This document shows, in pieces, positions 10,765 through 22,941 of a stretch of 64,000 nt of DNA. The stretch covers positions 1 through 64,000 of the forward strand of contig JAAOOA010001590.1 in the NCBI GenBank assembly GCA_012861695.1. Reading direction: 5' to 3'. The notes under the pieces are model-generated. The model saw only the letters and a program-made list of their open reading frames with translations. It did not search any database and had not been told where the DNA came from. The DNA comes from Trematomus loennbergii (taxonomy: Eukaryota; Chordata; Actinopteri; Perciformes; Nototheniidae). The position numbers were made by a program, and so were the translations under genes. Every line of letters begins with the position of its first letter. Within the stretch, counting starts at the first letter, position 1.

Positions 10765-11520
10765 GTAAGTACCAGAGATTTGTATTTTATACAACTTATA
10801 GCAAATATATAACTTTCATTAATTATTAAATGAGACTCAACTTAAAAAAATGTTAGATTCCATTTTTATATTTTTGTATTAAGCTCCTCTTGTAATCTGA
10901 AAGGAACCTTTGCAGACTTATATATTAAGTTAGTTTCTTACAAATACATTTCTTAAAGCAAATAACTTGTTTATTTTCTATATTATATTTTATTATCATA
11001 ACAACTTTATACTCAATATTTTATTTATTAAGATTTGTTAAAGCTTGACGTCTCCGCCACATTCAGTTTTACATTTGTAGTTCACAATATTGTATTTATT
11101 TACATTATTTATCTATTGTCTATTAAAATATCAACTATTTTGTTGAATTCAAGTTAAATATGGATTCATTTGAAACTTGTGATTGTATCAGTGAATGCAG
11201 CTTGTCGTCGTGTTCACGGTTCATTGATTTGACATGCAGTGAAAAGGAAGTGAAAGAGACAGATGATAAATGTTTGAACTGTTTTCACTTGAGACGTTCA
11301 GCTCTGTCAGTTTAAAGAACATCATCACACATATGAAGATATTCAATCATTATTATCAATGAATCTTTAGCTTGCTCACTTTACACAAAGTCAGTCATTC
11401 ACACTTGAATCATGTGGGGGTCTGATCCTGAGTGATTTATGAGAGTAACAGCAGCACAACTTTCTGTTTTATTTGATGAAATATAAGGATTCAAGGATTC
11501 AAGGCTTTATTGTCATGTGT

Positions 11521-11738
11521 ACAGAGCTACAGTGCAGATATGAATGAACATCTTAGGTCACAGGCTCCTCCCACAGAGCTACAGTGCAGATATGTAATGA
11601 ACATCTTAGGTCACAGGCTCCTCCCACAGAGCTACAGTGCAGATATGTGATGAACATCTTAGGTCACAGGCTCCTCCCACAGAGCTACAGTGCAGATATG
11701 TAATGAACATCTTAGGTCACAGGCTCCTCCCACAGAGC
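11521..11738. repeat. 54-bp minisatellite, 4 copies
   Basis: Tandem copies of a unit containing GAGCTACAGTGCAGATATG and ATCTTAGGTCACAGGCTCC, differing mainly by small changes after GATATG. It lies inside the J-C2 intron. Confidence 0.9.
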
Positions 11739-11883
11739 ACACAAACACAGATACAATAGTGCAAGGAGAGTCTATATACAAGTAATTGGAATATATATAT
11801 TAGATACATAATGTGTAAGTTGCAAACAGATGAATGTTATGGATGTTCTTTTAAAAGAAAACACAAGTATTGACTTGTCCTTA

Positions 11884-11910
11884 TCATCATCATCATCATC
11901 ATCATCATCA
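11884..11910. repeat. TCA microsatellite
   Basis: About nine TCA/ATC triplets. Present in all four C2 units at different lengths. Confidence 0.9.
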
Positions 11911-12129
11911 GCTTTATTGAAGAGACTCAAGGTCCATTTTTAAAAGACATACAACACTCAAATGTAAATTAAAAAGGCAGTGATACCAATGTTTCCACAG
12001 AGGTGACTGGTATCGTAAAGTACTGACTCAAGGATTTGACAGCAGCAAAATGACAACATCAAAAAAGGACCTTATAATCCAGTTTTCACTCTAATGTCTT
12101 CCTTTGCCTCCCCCCCCTCCCCCCTCCAG

Positions 12130-12450
12130 TGGGTGTGCAGCAGCCCACCCTGAGCGTCCTCCCCCCCTCCAGAGAGGAGCTGCAGCAGGGCAGTGCCACC
12201 GTGGTGTGTCTGGCCAGCGGGGGCTTCCCCTCCGCCTGGAGGCTGGGCTGGAAGCTGGGGGGCAGCAGCAGCTCCTCAGGGGGTCCCACAGCCCGGAGGT
12301 CCTGGGAGCGACGGCCGCTACAGCTGGAGCAGCACCCTGAGCCTCTCTGCAGAGAGCTGGAGGGGGGCGGGCTCAGTGAGCTGTGAGGCCAGTCTGAGTG
12401 GACAGAGCCCTGTCACTCAAAGCCTGGACCCTGCCCGCTGCTCGGAGTAG
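12130..12450 (+). pseudogene. IgL constant domain type 2 (C2), unit 2, two frameshifts
   Basis: 321-nt exon after CCCTCCAG, stop at 12448-12450. Starts [18 protein letters not shown], first Cys in TVVCLASGG, core Trp in LGWKLGG, second Cys in VSCEAS, C-terminal ARCSE. Compared with the other copies it lacks one base near 12290 (GGGGGTCCC) and one near 12306 (CTGGGAGCG), so the two halves lie in different frames. The intact length implied by all four copies is 323 nt, the same as C1. It is a C1-set domain clearly different from C1. Confidence 0.85.
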
Positions 12451-12695
12451 AGCATCACTTCCTGTCTGGAGAGGAAGCAGCTTCTTTGGTAGAGATCTTC
12501 ATGAAGACACACATCTCCTCTGCTCACATGTTGCTGCTGTCTCTGTTCAGTTGTTAGTGCTGCTCTCTAATCCTCACTTCCTGCATATTCTCCTGTTTGT
12601 TCATCAGCTCACAATTCAACTGGATTTCATTTGTTTCACTCCAACAGAAACTCATCATTCATCTCAAATGTGGCGTGAGCTTTAAACCATCATTA

Positions 12696-12701
12696 AATAA
12701 A
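12696..12701 (+). terminator. Poly(A) signal of C2, unit 2
   Basis: AATAAA about 246 nt after the stop codon, conserved in all C2 units. Confidence 0.75.
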
Positions 12702-13980
12702 AATGTTGATTAAAATGAGACACTGTCTTTGTATCTCTTTCATTCATATGTTCATTGTGAGAAAGATGTATTAATACCTTCAGTATGAAACCTCTTATAT
12801 TAATATCATTTATAATGACTGTGGGACAGTTTTTTTAAAGTTTTTTTATTCTTTTATTCTACTAAATTCATACAAAAAAAAGAATTATAATTCATACACA
12901 GATGAACAAATTAGTAGAAGCGGGAGGGCTGAAGCATAGCTTATGGGAAGTAGCCCTCCTGTGAATCATCCTAATGTAACATTGGCATTATTGCGTCAAA
13001 AACGTATAGAAATGAAGGAGTACAAAGAAATAAAGAAAGAGAAAAAAAAAAAAAAAGTTAGGGTAAGAAAAAAAAAACTGCATATATATATATAAGTAAA
13101 ACTATAGGGTCATTTTCTGCACATGTCAATAGCAGTTTCAACTTCCATTTTTGAAAATGAAAATACTATATATAAATATATACATATGTACACATGTACT
13201 TGGCAAATGAATAATGATAATAATAATATATGCAGATAAACATTATGAACACTTATTTTCAAGTGACTTTTTTTACATTCATATGTTCACACATAAAATA
13301 TACACATGTTCAAGTGTATAACAAATGCACTCATATACACCAATACAAATATTGCAAGACAATTTCCAGGGCTGAAATAATAATTCAACCCCATAACGAT
13401 ATGAATAAAAATGTAAATTAATGTTGACCATATTAAATAAATAACAAACAAACTGAGAAGGTATTAGTTCTAAAAAATAATAATAATAAAATGAAAAAAA
13501 GGATTCCGGGAATACCCAATATTTGTTAGCTGGAGTAATCTGCTAATAGAATTTTTTTTTAATTTAGTTTTGAATTGTTGATGACAAGTGATACTTGAAA
13601 GGTCTGGGTGAAGTTCATTGTACGTTTCCTTCTTTGTATTTCTTCACCCCTTTCTCGTTTAATTTTTAGGAGAGTGCATGTACGTAGACACGTTGTGCCT
13701 CTCTTCCTCTGTTTCTTGCTTTTCTTTTCATACCCCTGTTTCTCAGAACTATTCTAAAGGGAGCTGACACGTTGTGCCTCTTCACTTTTACTTTCTAAGG
13801 GTCAAAGTTCATATGGCGAGGGATTCCTTTGAGCGATATGAGCCGGCCCGTGCCTTACCTTGGACTTCTAATAGAACTGCTCGGGTCTTGATAGATTGAG
13901 TGGGGAAATTCAGGAGATATATGTTATATGATTTCAACACTGAAATCAGCTGTGTGATTTGATGGTTGTTCTACAGGGCT
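12702..13980. repeat. AT-rich degenerate repeat region after C2, unit 2
   Basis: No gene. A, T and TA runs (13040-13100), plus a stretch starting AGTAGAAGCGGGAGGGCTGAAG near 12914. All four C2 units share it. Unit 2 keeps about 350 extra bases (13620-13960) that the others have lost. Confidence 0.55.
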
Positions 13981-14253
13981 TGCTCCACAATTAATCTCAT
14001 TAATCCATTAACATATGTATATTTAAGAATATGAAGTGAATAGTGCTGGGTGGGTTCCTGTCAGCTCTGAGTTCAGTGTGACAATAATATAGTTTAAACA
14101 GGGTATTGAAGAGTGTCTGTGAGTGTGTGTCAGCTTTATTTGGATTCATGGTGGTTCTGCTTGATGACTCTTGTGTTCACTGGACCAGTTTCCCTCCTCT
14201 CAGTCTCTTCCCCTCTGCAGCTGCAGCAGGACGCTTTACTTCAGACTGAAGGA
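13981..14253. other. Hybrid V-A / V-B 3' flank
   Basis: 13990-14078 matches the V-A 3' flank (TTAATCTCATTAATCCATTAACATATG, then GTGCTGGGTGGGTTCCTG). It switches at TTCAGTG to the V-B flank (TGACAATAATATAG). The junction is absent from units 3 and 4. Confidence 0.75.
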
Positions 14254-14281
14254 GGTTTTTGTACGGCTCTAAATCACTGTG
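14254..14281 (-). other. 12-bp recombination signal of V-B2
   Basis: CACAGTG (14275-14281), 12-nt spacer, ACAAAAACC (14254-14262). Confidence 0.95.
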
Positions 14282-14803
14282 TGAATGCTCCACCATGAGC
14301 GCCCAGACAATAGTAATCTCCTGCATCACCATCCTTAACGTTACTGATGGTTAAAGTGTACTGAGTACCAGTTCTAGTACCACTGAATCTAGGCTCAGTT
14401 CCAGAGAACCTAGTTGATGATGAGTATATAAGAAGTTTAGGAGCCTGTCCAGGTTTCTGAAGATACCAACTGAGATCAGCACCAATATTAGAGCTCCCTG
14501 TAGCGCTGAAGGTCACAGTCCCTCCAGGACTAACAGACTTGGATGTGTCAGTCTGAGTCAGGAAATTGTTGGCAGAAGACTCTGAAATGAGAAGTGAAAT
14601 ATTAGATAACCAACAACATGGAGCAGCAGTTTAAATTATAATAGAAAGAGTTATAGACAAAGCACATTGGATGCAAACATGAAAAGAAAAGACACACATT
14701 GTACCACACATACATTACTCCTATCATTTCAGATGATACATTTTCAAAGTCTCTCACCCTGACACAGAAAGCCCAACATGACAAGCAGAGTTACTGACAA
14801 CAT
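14282..14803 (-). CDS. IgL variable segment V-B2, open but without Cys23
   Basis: Leader exon 14758-14803, V exon 14282-14581, both open. Framework 1 reads [12 protein letters not shown], so the Cys23 position is again Ala. It differs from V-B1 by an I-to-F change before it. Frameworks 2 and 3 equal V-B1; CDR2 is SSSTRFS; CDR3 starts LGAHGGA. Cys88 is present. Splice sites and promoter octamer are intact, so apart from the missing cysteine it looks usable. Confidence 0.88.
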
Positions 14804-14897
14804 GATCTCCAGTTTTCAGGATGAGTGCAGGAACACGGTTCAGACTCTACGTGACACAAGACCTTAAAACTGTGAGGAGCAGTGAAGCATTACAATC

Positions 14898-14905
14898 ATG
14901 CAAAT
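14898..14905 (-). promoter_or_regulatory. Octamer of V-B2 promoter
   Basis: Perfect ATTTGCAT in the V sense, about 95 bp upstream of the leader. Confidence 0.85.
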
Positions 14906-15598
14906 GACCTTTCACACGTCAAGCAGACACCTGTCCTTGTGAAACCAAAATGCAGTTGAGGTGAGTTTTAGTTACCGTTTAACATCTCTTGAACATCATT
15001 TGGTCATCCCTTAAAACAGAAGCCTCAGATTGCTTAAGATAAGGAAAATATTAAGTATATATTTCAAGCTTGTTATGCAGATAAGTTATTGTGCTTTTTT
15101 TTCATCAACTAAGATTTGTTAGAAAATGTTTTCAACTTAAATTGACTGAATTTATTTGAAAAGTGGGCTTATTAATACATGAATACTACTATGTAATATA
15201 TGTCAACATATATATTTAAGAAGTATAATATAAGACAAGCTGAAGTTTCAGGTGTGGGCCATATTCCATTATTTTTAGAATTCGCTTAGGGTCAATTAAA
15301 ATGTACAAGACACCCCTGATCCATGCATTTTATGTATTACCTGGTTAATAAATGTGCAACACAGTACTAGTCACATAGTGTCACACTGTAGATCCTGTTT
15401 TACATTAATCTCTCATCAGAGATGGCCTTTTTTCCTTAGTGACTATGTACTGTATATAATTGAACATCTGGATTAGGAAAGGGGAACATTTGAGTTTCAC
15501 TTCCCCTCTGACTGGGGCTCATGTAGTTTCTGTACGTTTGTGCCGGTGGTGCGTATCAGAACCTCAGGTCAGGTCACAGCTCAGCACTCTGTACGCTG
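14906..15598. other. Spacer after V-B2
   Basis: AT-rich, shared with units 3 and 4 in shortened form. It contains the decayed 23-type signal seen in those units (nonamer-like AGTTTCTGT at 15524-15532). LINE-B interrupts it at CTGTACGCTG. Confidence 0.55.
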
Positions 15599-17174
15599 GA
15601 TATTTTACAGATGTCATTGATGTACAGTATAAACAGTTTAGGACCCAACACTGACCCCTGGGGGACACCACAAGCAATGTCCAAACATGAAGAACAGTCA
15701 TTTCCCAATTTCACATGCTGCTGTCTATTGCTTGAATAGCTTTTAATCCAGTCTCAAACTAAACCCCTGATACCATACCTTTCTAATTTATGTAGTAGGA
15801 TGTCATGGTTGCATATTTGTGTGTTCAAGGGCATCTGTGATATCCTCAATTGATTCCATAATTGCCAGTGATGTTGATCTGTTTGATCTGAATCCGTATT
15901 GACTGTCCGTGATTAATTTGTGCTTTTCTATGAATGCGTCCAGTGTGTTGTTACTACTTTTTTCTAGTATTTTTGAAAATTGGGGAAGTAAAGAGACAGG
16001 TCTGTAGTTTGTGAAGTGGTGCTTGTTCCAGTTTTGTATACAGGTATGACTTTTGCTATTTTCATTTTGTTTGGACAAGTACCGGTTTGGAATGACAGGT
16101 TACAGATGTACGTTAATGGTTTAGAAATCCCCCCAATGACCATTTTTACTAATGTCATATCAATGTCATTATAATCAGTAGACTTTTTATTTGTACATGT
16201 TTGAACAATATCTAATATCTCTCTTTCATCAACTGGTTTAATGAACATTGAGCAGGGGTTTCTCTCCAATACATCGTCTTGATGCTCCCCAGTTGTCCCT
16301 GGATCAGGGATTTTTCCCGCCAAATCGGGTCCAACATTCACAAAGAATTGATTGAAGTTGGTAGCTACATTATTTACATTATACTTTTCATTATTCTTAT
16401 CAGTAAAATACTCAGGATAGCCTTTTTCTTACAATACTGTTAAGTATATCCCATATTCCTTTAATATTGCTTTTCTTGTATCTATTAATTCCTTATAATA
16501 GTCTTTCTTGCTTGTTCTTATAATATTATTCAACTTATTTTTATATTTTTTATATTTATCCTCTGCACTTTGAGTTCGTTGTTTAATGAATTCCCTATAT
16601 GGTGTATTTTTCTTTTGCAGGCATTTTGTAATCCCTTTGTGATCCATGGACAATGAATATATTTTTGTTTTCTGCTGTATTCTTTAATTGGGCAGTTTTT
16701 GTCATATAATGACCTAAATATCATTAGAAAGGTTTCACAAACAGTGCCGATGTCTCTTTCTCGGTAAAGTTTGTCCCTATTCTGTTCAGCAAATCATTTT
16801 TCAGTGTGTTGATGGATTCCTCTGATCGCTTCCGTCCGTATCCTTTTTCTTTGTCTGGCTAGTTGCTATCATACACTGTGAACCATGGCAAGTGATCACT
16901 GATATCATTGATTAAAAACCCACTTATTGTGTGGTTTTCAATGTCATTGTTAAATAAATATACTCTTAAGGTGGCACAATGGGATGTCACTCTACTGGGT
17001 CTAGTCTTTTCGGAAATAGGCTCAGACTATACATTGTATTGATAAATTCATCAGTAGTTTTGTGCTTGTTAGGATTAAGCAGGTTCATATTAAAATCTCC
17101 ACATATGAAATAGCTTTGTTATTTATTTTAGAAAACATGCTCTCCATCCAGTCTGTGAAAATGTCAATGCTTGA
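15599..17174 (-). mobile_element. LINE-B copy 1, broken
   Basis: Minus-strand fragments of a second non-LTR element. An RT N-terminal block (16341-15803) includes YICNLSFQTG, MKIAKVIPVYK, YRPVSLLPQFSK and KLITDSQYGFRSNRS. Upstream fragments (16724-16429) are of unknown function. Several frameshifts. The upstream end joins the V-A flank at about 17175, so the element is 5'-truncated or recombined. It is distinct from LINE-A. Confidence 0.75.
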
Positions 17175-18402
17175 TTATAATCCGGCAAGGGCAATTGGTT
17201 GTGAGCAGCTTGTGTCATGTACACAGGCAGGAACTACAGGAAGAAAGCACAATAATAAGATGTGGAAGAATAAAGATTTGAAGAACAATAGTTGAACAGC
17301 ATTCGCACTAATAAGTATGTTGAATAGTAGACTGTGTGTGGCTTCGCCAGTCACACAGAGTTACATTATTGCACATCATGTGAACAACACCTTGTTCTTT
17401 TTCCTTTCTTAATTCTGTGAGCCATGTTCATGCTCAACTCTGACTGCATTTTACACATGTTTGCTCACATGTCTGCACAGCCCTCCACTTTAAATATAAT
17501 TCACTAGTTTGCCATATATTGTCACATATTAATTGTCCTAAGTGTTTTAGTTTTTAGCTTTTAAGGTCTTTTACATTTTAATTTGGTGTAAATACTTTTT
17601 TTTTATCTTTATATTTTGTACCTACTATGGCAACTTGTTTTCTTAGATTGTTTATGTTCGTACCACCAGACACCAAAGCTAATTCCTTGTATGTGTCAAA
17701 GTATCTGGTAATAAACTTGATTCTGATTGTGATGTACGTCTGCTAGTCCTAAAGCCTCTGCTTTGCACTGGTGGTCTCAGGGGGGGTCAGGGGTCAAATC
17801 ATGTTCAAACTAAACGTCTCTTGGATGTTCCTGCTGTTTTTGGTTTCAATAATGGAACAAAAAAACATTTCAGGAAACTTCAATGAAACTGGTTGTTAGA
17901 AAACCTGAAGTTTTTAACTAAGATGTGAATTTGAGGTTAACTAATGGATAAGTTCATTGATTGATGTGAATAAGAGGGTTTTAATCAGCCACCGTTTAAC
18001 ATTTTAAAGACTTCATTAGATTGATCTTTGTCATTTTGAATCAGGATCTTTATAATAATGATGAAATAATAACTCCAGAGAGGCCAGAGATGCTCCTGCT
18101 GTGAAGCACACCGAGTGGAGACATGTGGGGAAAAGATAAAGAGCGTTTGTTGTTTTAATTCGGGGAAGCAGAGATCACAATAAGGTTTGTGTATAATGCT
18201 GCTTTTACATATAATGTGTTTTGGACTGGGTTTAATCTCATTAATCCATTAACATATGTATATTTAAGAATAAGAAGTGAATAGTGCTGGGTGGGTTCCT
18301 GTCAGCTCTGAGTTCAGTGGGCTGTGTCAGTCTCTTCCTCTTCAGCAGCTGCAGGTGGTTCCTGCTGTAACAGCTCAGAGTCTCTGCAGTCTGACTGAGG
18401 GA
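17175..18402. other. V-A3 3' flank
   Basis: Retroposon tail and AT-rich flank as in unit 1, starting at TAATCCGGCAAGG. No gene. Confidence 0.6.
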
Positions 18403-18430
18403 GGTTTTTGTACGACTACAAATCACTGTG
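18403..18430 (-). other. 12-bp recombination signal of V-A3
   Basis: CACAGTG (18424-18430), 12-nt spacer, ACAAAAACC (18403-18411). Confidence 0.95.
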
Positions 18431-18886
18431 TGAACACTGCACTGTTTATTTCATGGTAACTCTGACAGTAATAAACTGCTGCATCTTCAGCCTTCAGTCC
18501 AGTGATGGTCATAGAGAAGTCAGAGCGCTTCCACTGCCACTAAACCGAGGTTCTGTTCCTGATTCAAGTGTGCTCACATATTTATCAGGAGCTTTGGAGG
18601 CTGTCCAGATTTCTGTTGATACCAGACAACATCATTACTATATAGTAAACATCTGTGCTGGTTTTACAGGTGAGAGTGACGGTGGATCCTGGAGCAGATG
18701 TCTCGACTGCAGGCTGAGTCACAGTCACCTGACCGCTGCATCCTGCACACAAAAACAGATCATTGATTTCTCAGCAGAAAGAAAGGAGAGGAAAGGCAGC
18801 ACATGATGTTTGAAATGTTGCTGAGTGAATGAACCTGTGAAACAGCAGCAGGCCAGCGTCCAGATGAGGATGGTGATGAGAGTCAT
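18431..18886 (-). pseudogene. IgL variable segment V-A3, multiple frameshifts
   Basis: Leader exon 18835-18886, V exon 18431-18742. Framework 1 is intact to CDR1 (TDVYYIVM). The frame is then lost before FWYQQ, in CDR2 (one base short) and in framework 3 near 18525 (GAGCGC where others have GAGCCGC or GAGTCGC). CDR3 is readable as [10 protein letters not shown]. Each change is a one-base deletion, which again points to possible sequence error. Confidence 0.83.
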
Positions 18887-18972
18887 GGTGCTTTCTGCTG
18901 ACTGACAGATGTGAGTCCTGCAGTGTTGAACTCACAGGACTATAAACCTTCTCACTGGAGGATCAGCTGACC

Positions 18973-18980
18973 ATGCAAAG
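18973..18980 (-). promoter_or_regulatory. Octamer-like element of V-A3
   Basis: CTTTGCAT in the V sense. Confidence 0.6.
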
Positions 18981-19509
18981 CCTCCTCTCTATGGAAATGA
19001 TTTCTCTGCTCTCAGCACACTGAAGGCAACGTGGGACACGAAACCAGGAGGAAAGCTGTCTGGATTTACACCGTCTATCATCTGAATGGAAGAACATATT
19101 TATATCAGGAGTGGAGATGAGGATTTGAGTTTGTGTCCACTGTGGTTGGTATGATATGTCTGTTTGTCTGACATTAACATACATACAGAGATTCACTGTA
19201 GATAAATAACATGTTTCAGTTCTGTTTCAAATACATTTGTTAATAACTATTATTTAAAAGCCTCATGTTCATTTAACCGTGTAGAAACTAATATAAAACT
19301 GACAAAGTTAGTTGTGTAGCAGACTGTAATGGTTTCTCTGCCAGGTGTAGAAAAGTGATGAAAAATGACATAAATCATATTAATTCTTCCAGATATGTAA
19401 TCCATATCTTTAGAAAAGCTTTGTTAATTTAAAAACTGTATATTTGTCTCTGTTATCAGTGAGATCAGGGAGCTTTCTCAGTGGATACATGCTTGTTGAC
19501 AGTGCAGGA
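18981..19509. other. V-J spacer, unit 3
   Basis: Same conserved spacer as unit 1; nothing else seen. Confidence 0.6.
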
Positions 19510-19548
19510 GGTTTTTGTACGGCCACTCAATGAGTTTGTATCACTGTG
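19510..19548 (+). other. 23-bp recombination signal of J3
   Basis: GGTTTTTGT (19510-19518), 23-nt spacer, CACTGTG (19542-19548). Confidence 0.95.
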
Positions 19549-19586
19549 GTACACTTTTGGTGGAGGAACCAAACTCATCATTGACT
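19549..19586 (+). CDS. IgL joining segment J3, intact
   Basis: Encodes [12 protein letters not shown] and splices in phase 1 at GTAAGT, as C2 requires. It has the same 38-nt length and frame as J5. Confidence 0.92.
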
Positions 19587-20344
19587 GTAAGTACCAGAGA
19601 TTTGTATTTTATACAACTTATAGCAAATATATAACTTTCATTAATTATTAAATGAGACTCAACTTAAAAAAAATGTTAGATTCCATTTTTATATTTTTGT
19701 ATTAAGCTCCTCTTGTAATCTGAAAGGAACCTTTGCAGACTTCTATATTAATTGTTAGTTTCTTACAAATACATTTTTAAAGCAAATAACTTGTTTATTT
19801 TCTATATTATATTTTATTATCATAACAACTTTATACTCAATATTTTATTTATTAAGATTTGTTAAAGCTTGACGTCTCCGCCACATTCAGTTTTACATTT
19901 GTAGTTCACAATATTTTATTATTTACATTATTTATCTATTGTCTATTAAAATATCAACTATTTTGTTGAATTCAAGTTAAATATGGATTCATTTTAAACT
20001 TGTGATTGTATCAGTGAATGCAGCTTGTCGTCGTGTTCACGGTTCATTGATTTGACATGCAGTGAAAAGGAAGTGAAAGAGACAGATGATAAATGTTTGA
20101 ACTGTTTTCACTTGAGACGTTCAGCTCTGTCAGTTTAAAGAACATCATCACACATATGAAGATATTCAATCATTATTATCAATGAATCTTTAGCTTGCTC
20201 ACTTTACACAAAGTCAGTCATTCACACTTGAATCATGTGGGGGTCTGATCCTGAGTGATTTATGAGAGTAACAGCAGCACAACTTATTCTGTTTATTTGA
20301 TGAAATATAGGATTCAAGGATTCAAGGCTTTTATTGTCATGTGT

Positions 20345-20674
20345 ACAGAGCTACAGTGCAGATATGTAATGAACATCTTAGGTCACAGGCTCCTCCCACA
20401 GAGCTACAGTGCAGATATGTGAATGAACATCTTAGGTCACAGGCTCCTCCCACAGAGCTACAGTGCAGATATGTGAGTGAACATCTTAGGTCACAGGCTC
20501 CTCCCACAGAGCTACAGTGCAGATATGTGAGTAAACATCTTAGGTCACAGGCTCCTCCCACAGAGCTACAGTGCAGATATGTGAGTGAACATCTTAGGTC
20601 ACAGGCTCCTCCCACAGAGCTACAGTGCAGATATGTGAGTGAACATCTTAGGTCACAGGCTCCTCCCACAGAGC
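20345..20674. repeat. 54-bp minisatellite, 6 copies
   Basis: Six tandem copies. Because 54 is divisible by 3, both strands stay open through the array, giving spurious repetitive open frames. Confidence 0.92.
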
Positions 20675-20820
20675 AGCACAATAACACAGATACAATAGTG
20701 CAAGGAGAGTCTATATACAAGTAATTGGAATATAATATATTAGATACATAATGTGTAAGTTGCAAACAGATGAATGTTATGGATGTTCTTTTAAAAGAAA
20801 ACACAAGTTTGTTACTTTCC

Positions 20821-20840
20821 TCATCATCATCATCATCATC
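20821..20840. repeat. TCA microsatellite
   Basis: Six to seven triplets, shorter than in unit 2. Confidence 0.9.
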
Positions 20841-21064
20841 AGCTTTATTGAAGAGACTCAAGGTCCATTTTTAAAAGACATACAACACTCAAATGTAAAT
20901 TAGAAAAGGCAGTGATACCAATGTTTCCACAGAGGTGACTGGTATCGTAAAGTACTGACACAAGGATTTGACAGCAGTTGAACGACAACATTAAAAAAGG
21001 ACCTTATAATCAAGTTTTCACTCTAATGTCTTCTTTTGCCTCCCCCCCTCCCTCCCTGCTCCAG

Positions 21065-21386
21065 TGGGTGTGCAGCAGCCCACCCTGAGCGTCCTCCCCC
21101 CCTCCAGAGAGGAGCTGCAGCAGGGCAGTGCCACCGTGGTGTGTCTGGCCAGCGGGGCTTCCCCTCCGCCTGGAGGCTGGGCTGGAAGCTGGGGGGCAGC
21201 AGCAGCTCCTCAGGGGGGTCCCACAGCCCGGAGGTCCTGGGGAGCGACGGCCGCTACAGCTGGAGCAGCACCCTGAGCCTCTCTGCAGAGCGCTGGAGGG
21301 GGGCGGGCTCAGTGAGCTGTGAGGCCAGTCTGAGTGGACAGAGCCCTGTCACTCAAAGCCTGGACCCTGCCCGCTGCTCGGAGTAG
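21065..21386 (+). pseudogene. IgL constant domain type 2, unit 3, one frameshift
   Basis: 322-nt exon, one base short of the implied 323. The only break is in AGCGGGGCTTCC near 21155, where units 2, 4 and 5 have five G after AGC. Downstream of it the domain is open through [34 protein letters not shown] and ARCSE. This is the C2 copy closest to intact. A single homopolymer base would decide it. Confidence 0.87.
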
Positions 21387-21631
21387 AGCATCACTTCCTG
21401 TCTGGAGAGGAAGCAGCTTCTTTGGTAGAGATCTTCATGAAGACACACATCTCCTCTGCTCACATGTTGCTGCTGTCTCTGTTCAGTTGTTAGTGCTGCT
21501 CTCTAATCCTCACTTCCTGCATATTCTCCTGTTTGTTCATCAGCTCACAATTCAACTGGATTTCATTTGTTTCACTCCAACAGAAACTCATCATTCATCT
21601 CAAATGTGGCGTGAGCTTTAAACCATCATTA

Positions 21632-21637
21632 AATAAA
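21632..21637 (+). terminator. Poly(A) signal of C2, unit 3
   Basis: AATAAA about 246 nt after the stop. Confidence 0.75.
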
Positions 21638-22913
21638 ATGTTGATTAAAATGAGACACGGTCTTTGTATTTCTTTAATGCATATGTTCATTGTGAGAAAG
21701 ATGTATCAATACCTTCAGTATGAAACCTTGTAATATATTAATATCATTTATAATGACTGTCGGACAGTTTTTTTTATTTTTGTAATTATTTTATTCGACT
21801 AAATTCATACAAAAAAAAGAAGTATAATTCATACACACAAAGATAAACAAAATTAGTAGAAGCGGGAGGGCTGAAGCATAGCTTATGGGAAGTAACCCTC
21901 CTGTGAATCATCCTAATATAACATTGGCATTATTGCGTCAAAAACGTATAGAAATGAAGGAGTACAAAGAAATAAAAAAACTGGAGAAAAAAATTAATAA
22001 AAGTTAGGGTAAGAAAAAATAACTGCATATATATATATATATATATATATATTATTAGTAAAACTAAAGGGTCATTTTCTGCACATGTCAATAGCAGTTT
22101 CAACTTCCATTTTTTTAAATGAAAATACTATATATAATATATACATATGTACACATGTACTTGGCAAATGAATAATGATAATAATAATATATGCAGATAA
22201 ACATTATGAACACTTATTTTCAAGTGACTTTTTTTACATTCATATGTTCACACATACACAAAATATACACATGTTCAAGTGTATAAGTACACAAATGCAC
22301 TCATATACACCAATACAAATATTGCAAGACAATTTCCAGGCTGAAATAATAATTCAACCCCATAACGATGAATAGAATAAGAAGGACAAAATAAATGTAA
22401 AGTAATGTTGACCATATTAAATAAATAAACAAACTGAGAAGGTATTAGTTCTAAAAAATATTAATAATAAAATGAAAAAAATGGATTCTGGGAATACCCA
22501 ATATTTGTTAGCTGGAGTAATCTGCTAATAGATTTTATTTTTTTAGTTTTGAATTGTTGATGACAAGTGATACTTGAAAGGTCTGGGTGAAGTCCATTGC
22601 ACGTTCTAACTCCGTTTATGGATCAGCTGTGTGATTTGATGGTTGTTCTACAGGGCTTGCTACACAACCAGTTAGGATGCCTAGCTGGGTATTTCCTGAC
22701 TGTGGTTTGGAACTGCTTTTGAATGTTAGTAGGCCTTTTGACAATAATATAGTTTAAACAGGGTGTTGAAGAGTGTCTGTGAGTGTGTTTCAGCTTTATT
22801 TGGATTCATGGTGGTTCTGCTTGATGACTCTTGTGTTCACTGGACCAGTTTCCCTCCTCTCAGTCTCTTCACCTCTGCAGCTGCAGCAGGACGCTTTACT
22901 TCAGACTGAAGGA
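21638..22913. repeat. AT-rich region and V-B3 3' flank
   Basis: Same degenerate repeats as after C2 in unit 2, with a longer TA run (22026-22054). The V-B 3' flank begins near 22738. No gene. Confidence 0.55.
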
Positions 22914-22941
22914 GGTTTTTGTACGGCTCTAAATCACTGTG
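22914..22941 (-). other. 12-bp recombination signal of V-B3
   Basis: CACAGTG (22935-22941), 12-nt spacer, ACAAAAACC (22914-22922). Confidence 0.95.

Larger units (their letters stand above)
10765..12129 (+). other. J-C2 intron, unit 2
   Basis: AT-rich intron of about 1.36 kb with a minus-oriented retroposon end (GGATTCAAGGATTCAAGGC near 11490), a minisatellite and a TCA microsatellite. It ends in a C-rich tract and CTCCAG acceptor. Confidence 0.7.
19587..21064 (+). other. J-C2 intron, unit 3
   Basis: As in unit 2, longer mainly because of a bigger minisatellite. Confidence 0.7.

Noticed and set aside
11521..11738. The 54-bp array as a possible CRISPR-like repeat-spacer array
   Set aside because: The whole unit is conserved without variable spacers, and the setting is a vertebrate intron. 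It is a plain minisatellite.
15460..15654. Short open frame near the relic signal before LINE-B (also 36683-36877)
   Set aside because: It does not match any V, J or C frame; the V relic there is on the opposite strand and has a stop codon.
20337..20861. Repetitive 127-174 codon frames across the minisatellite
   Set aside because: The repeat period of 54 bp is divisible by three, so open frames on both strands arise automatically. No coding evidence.
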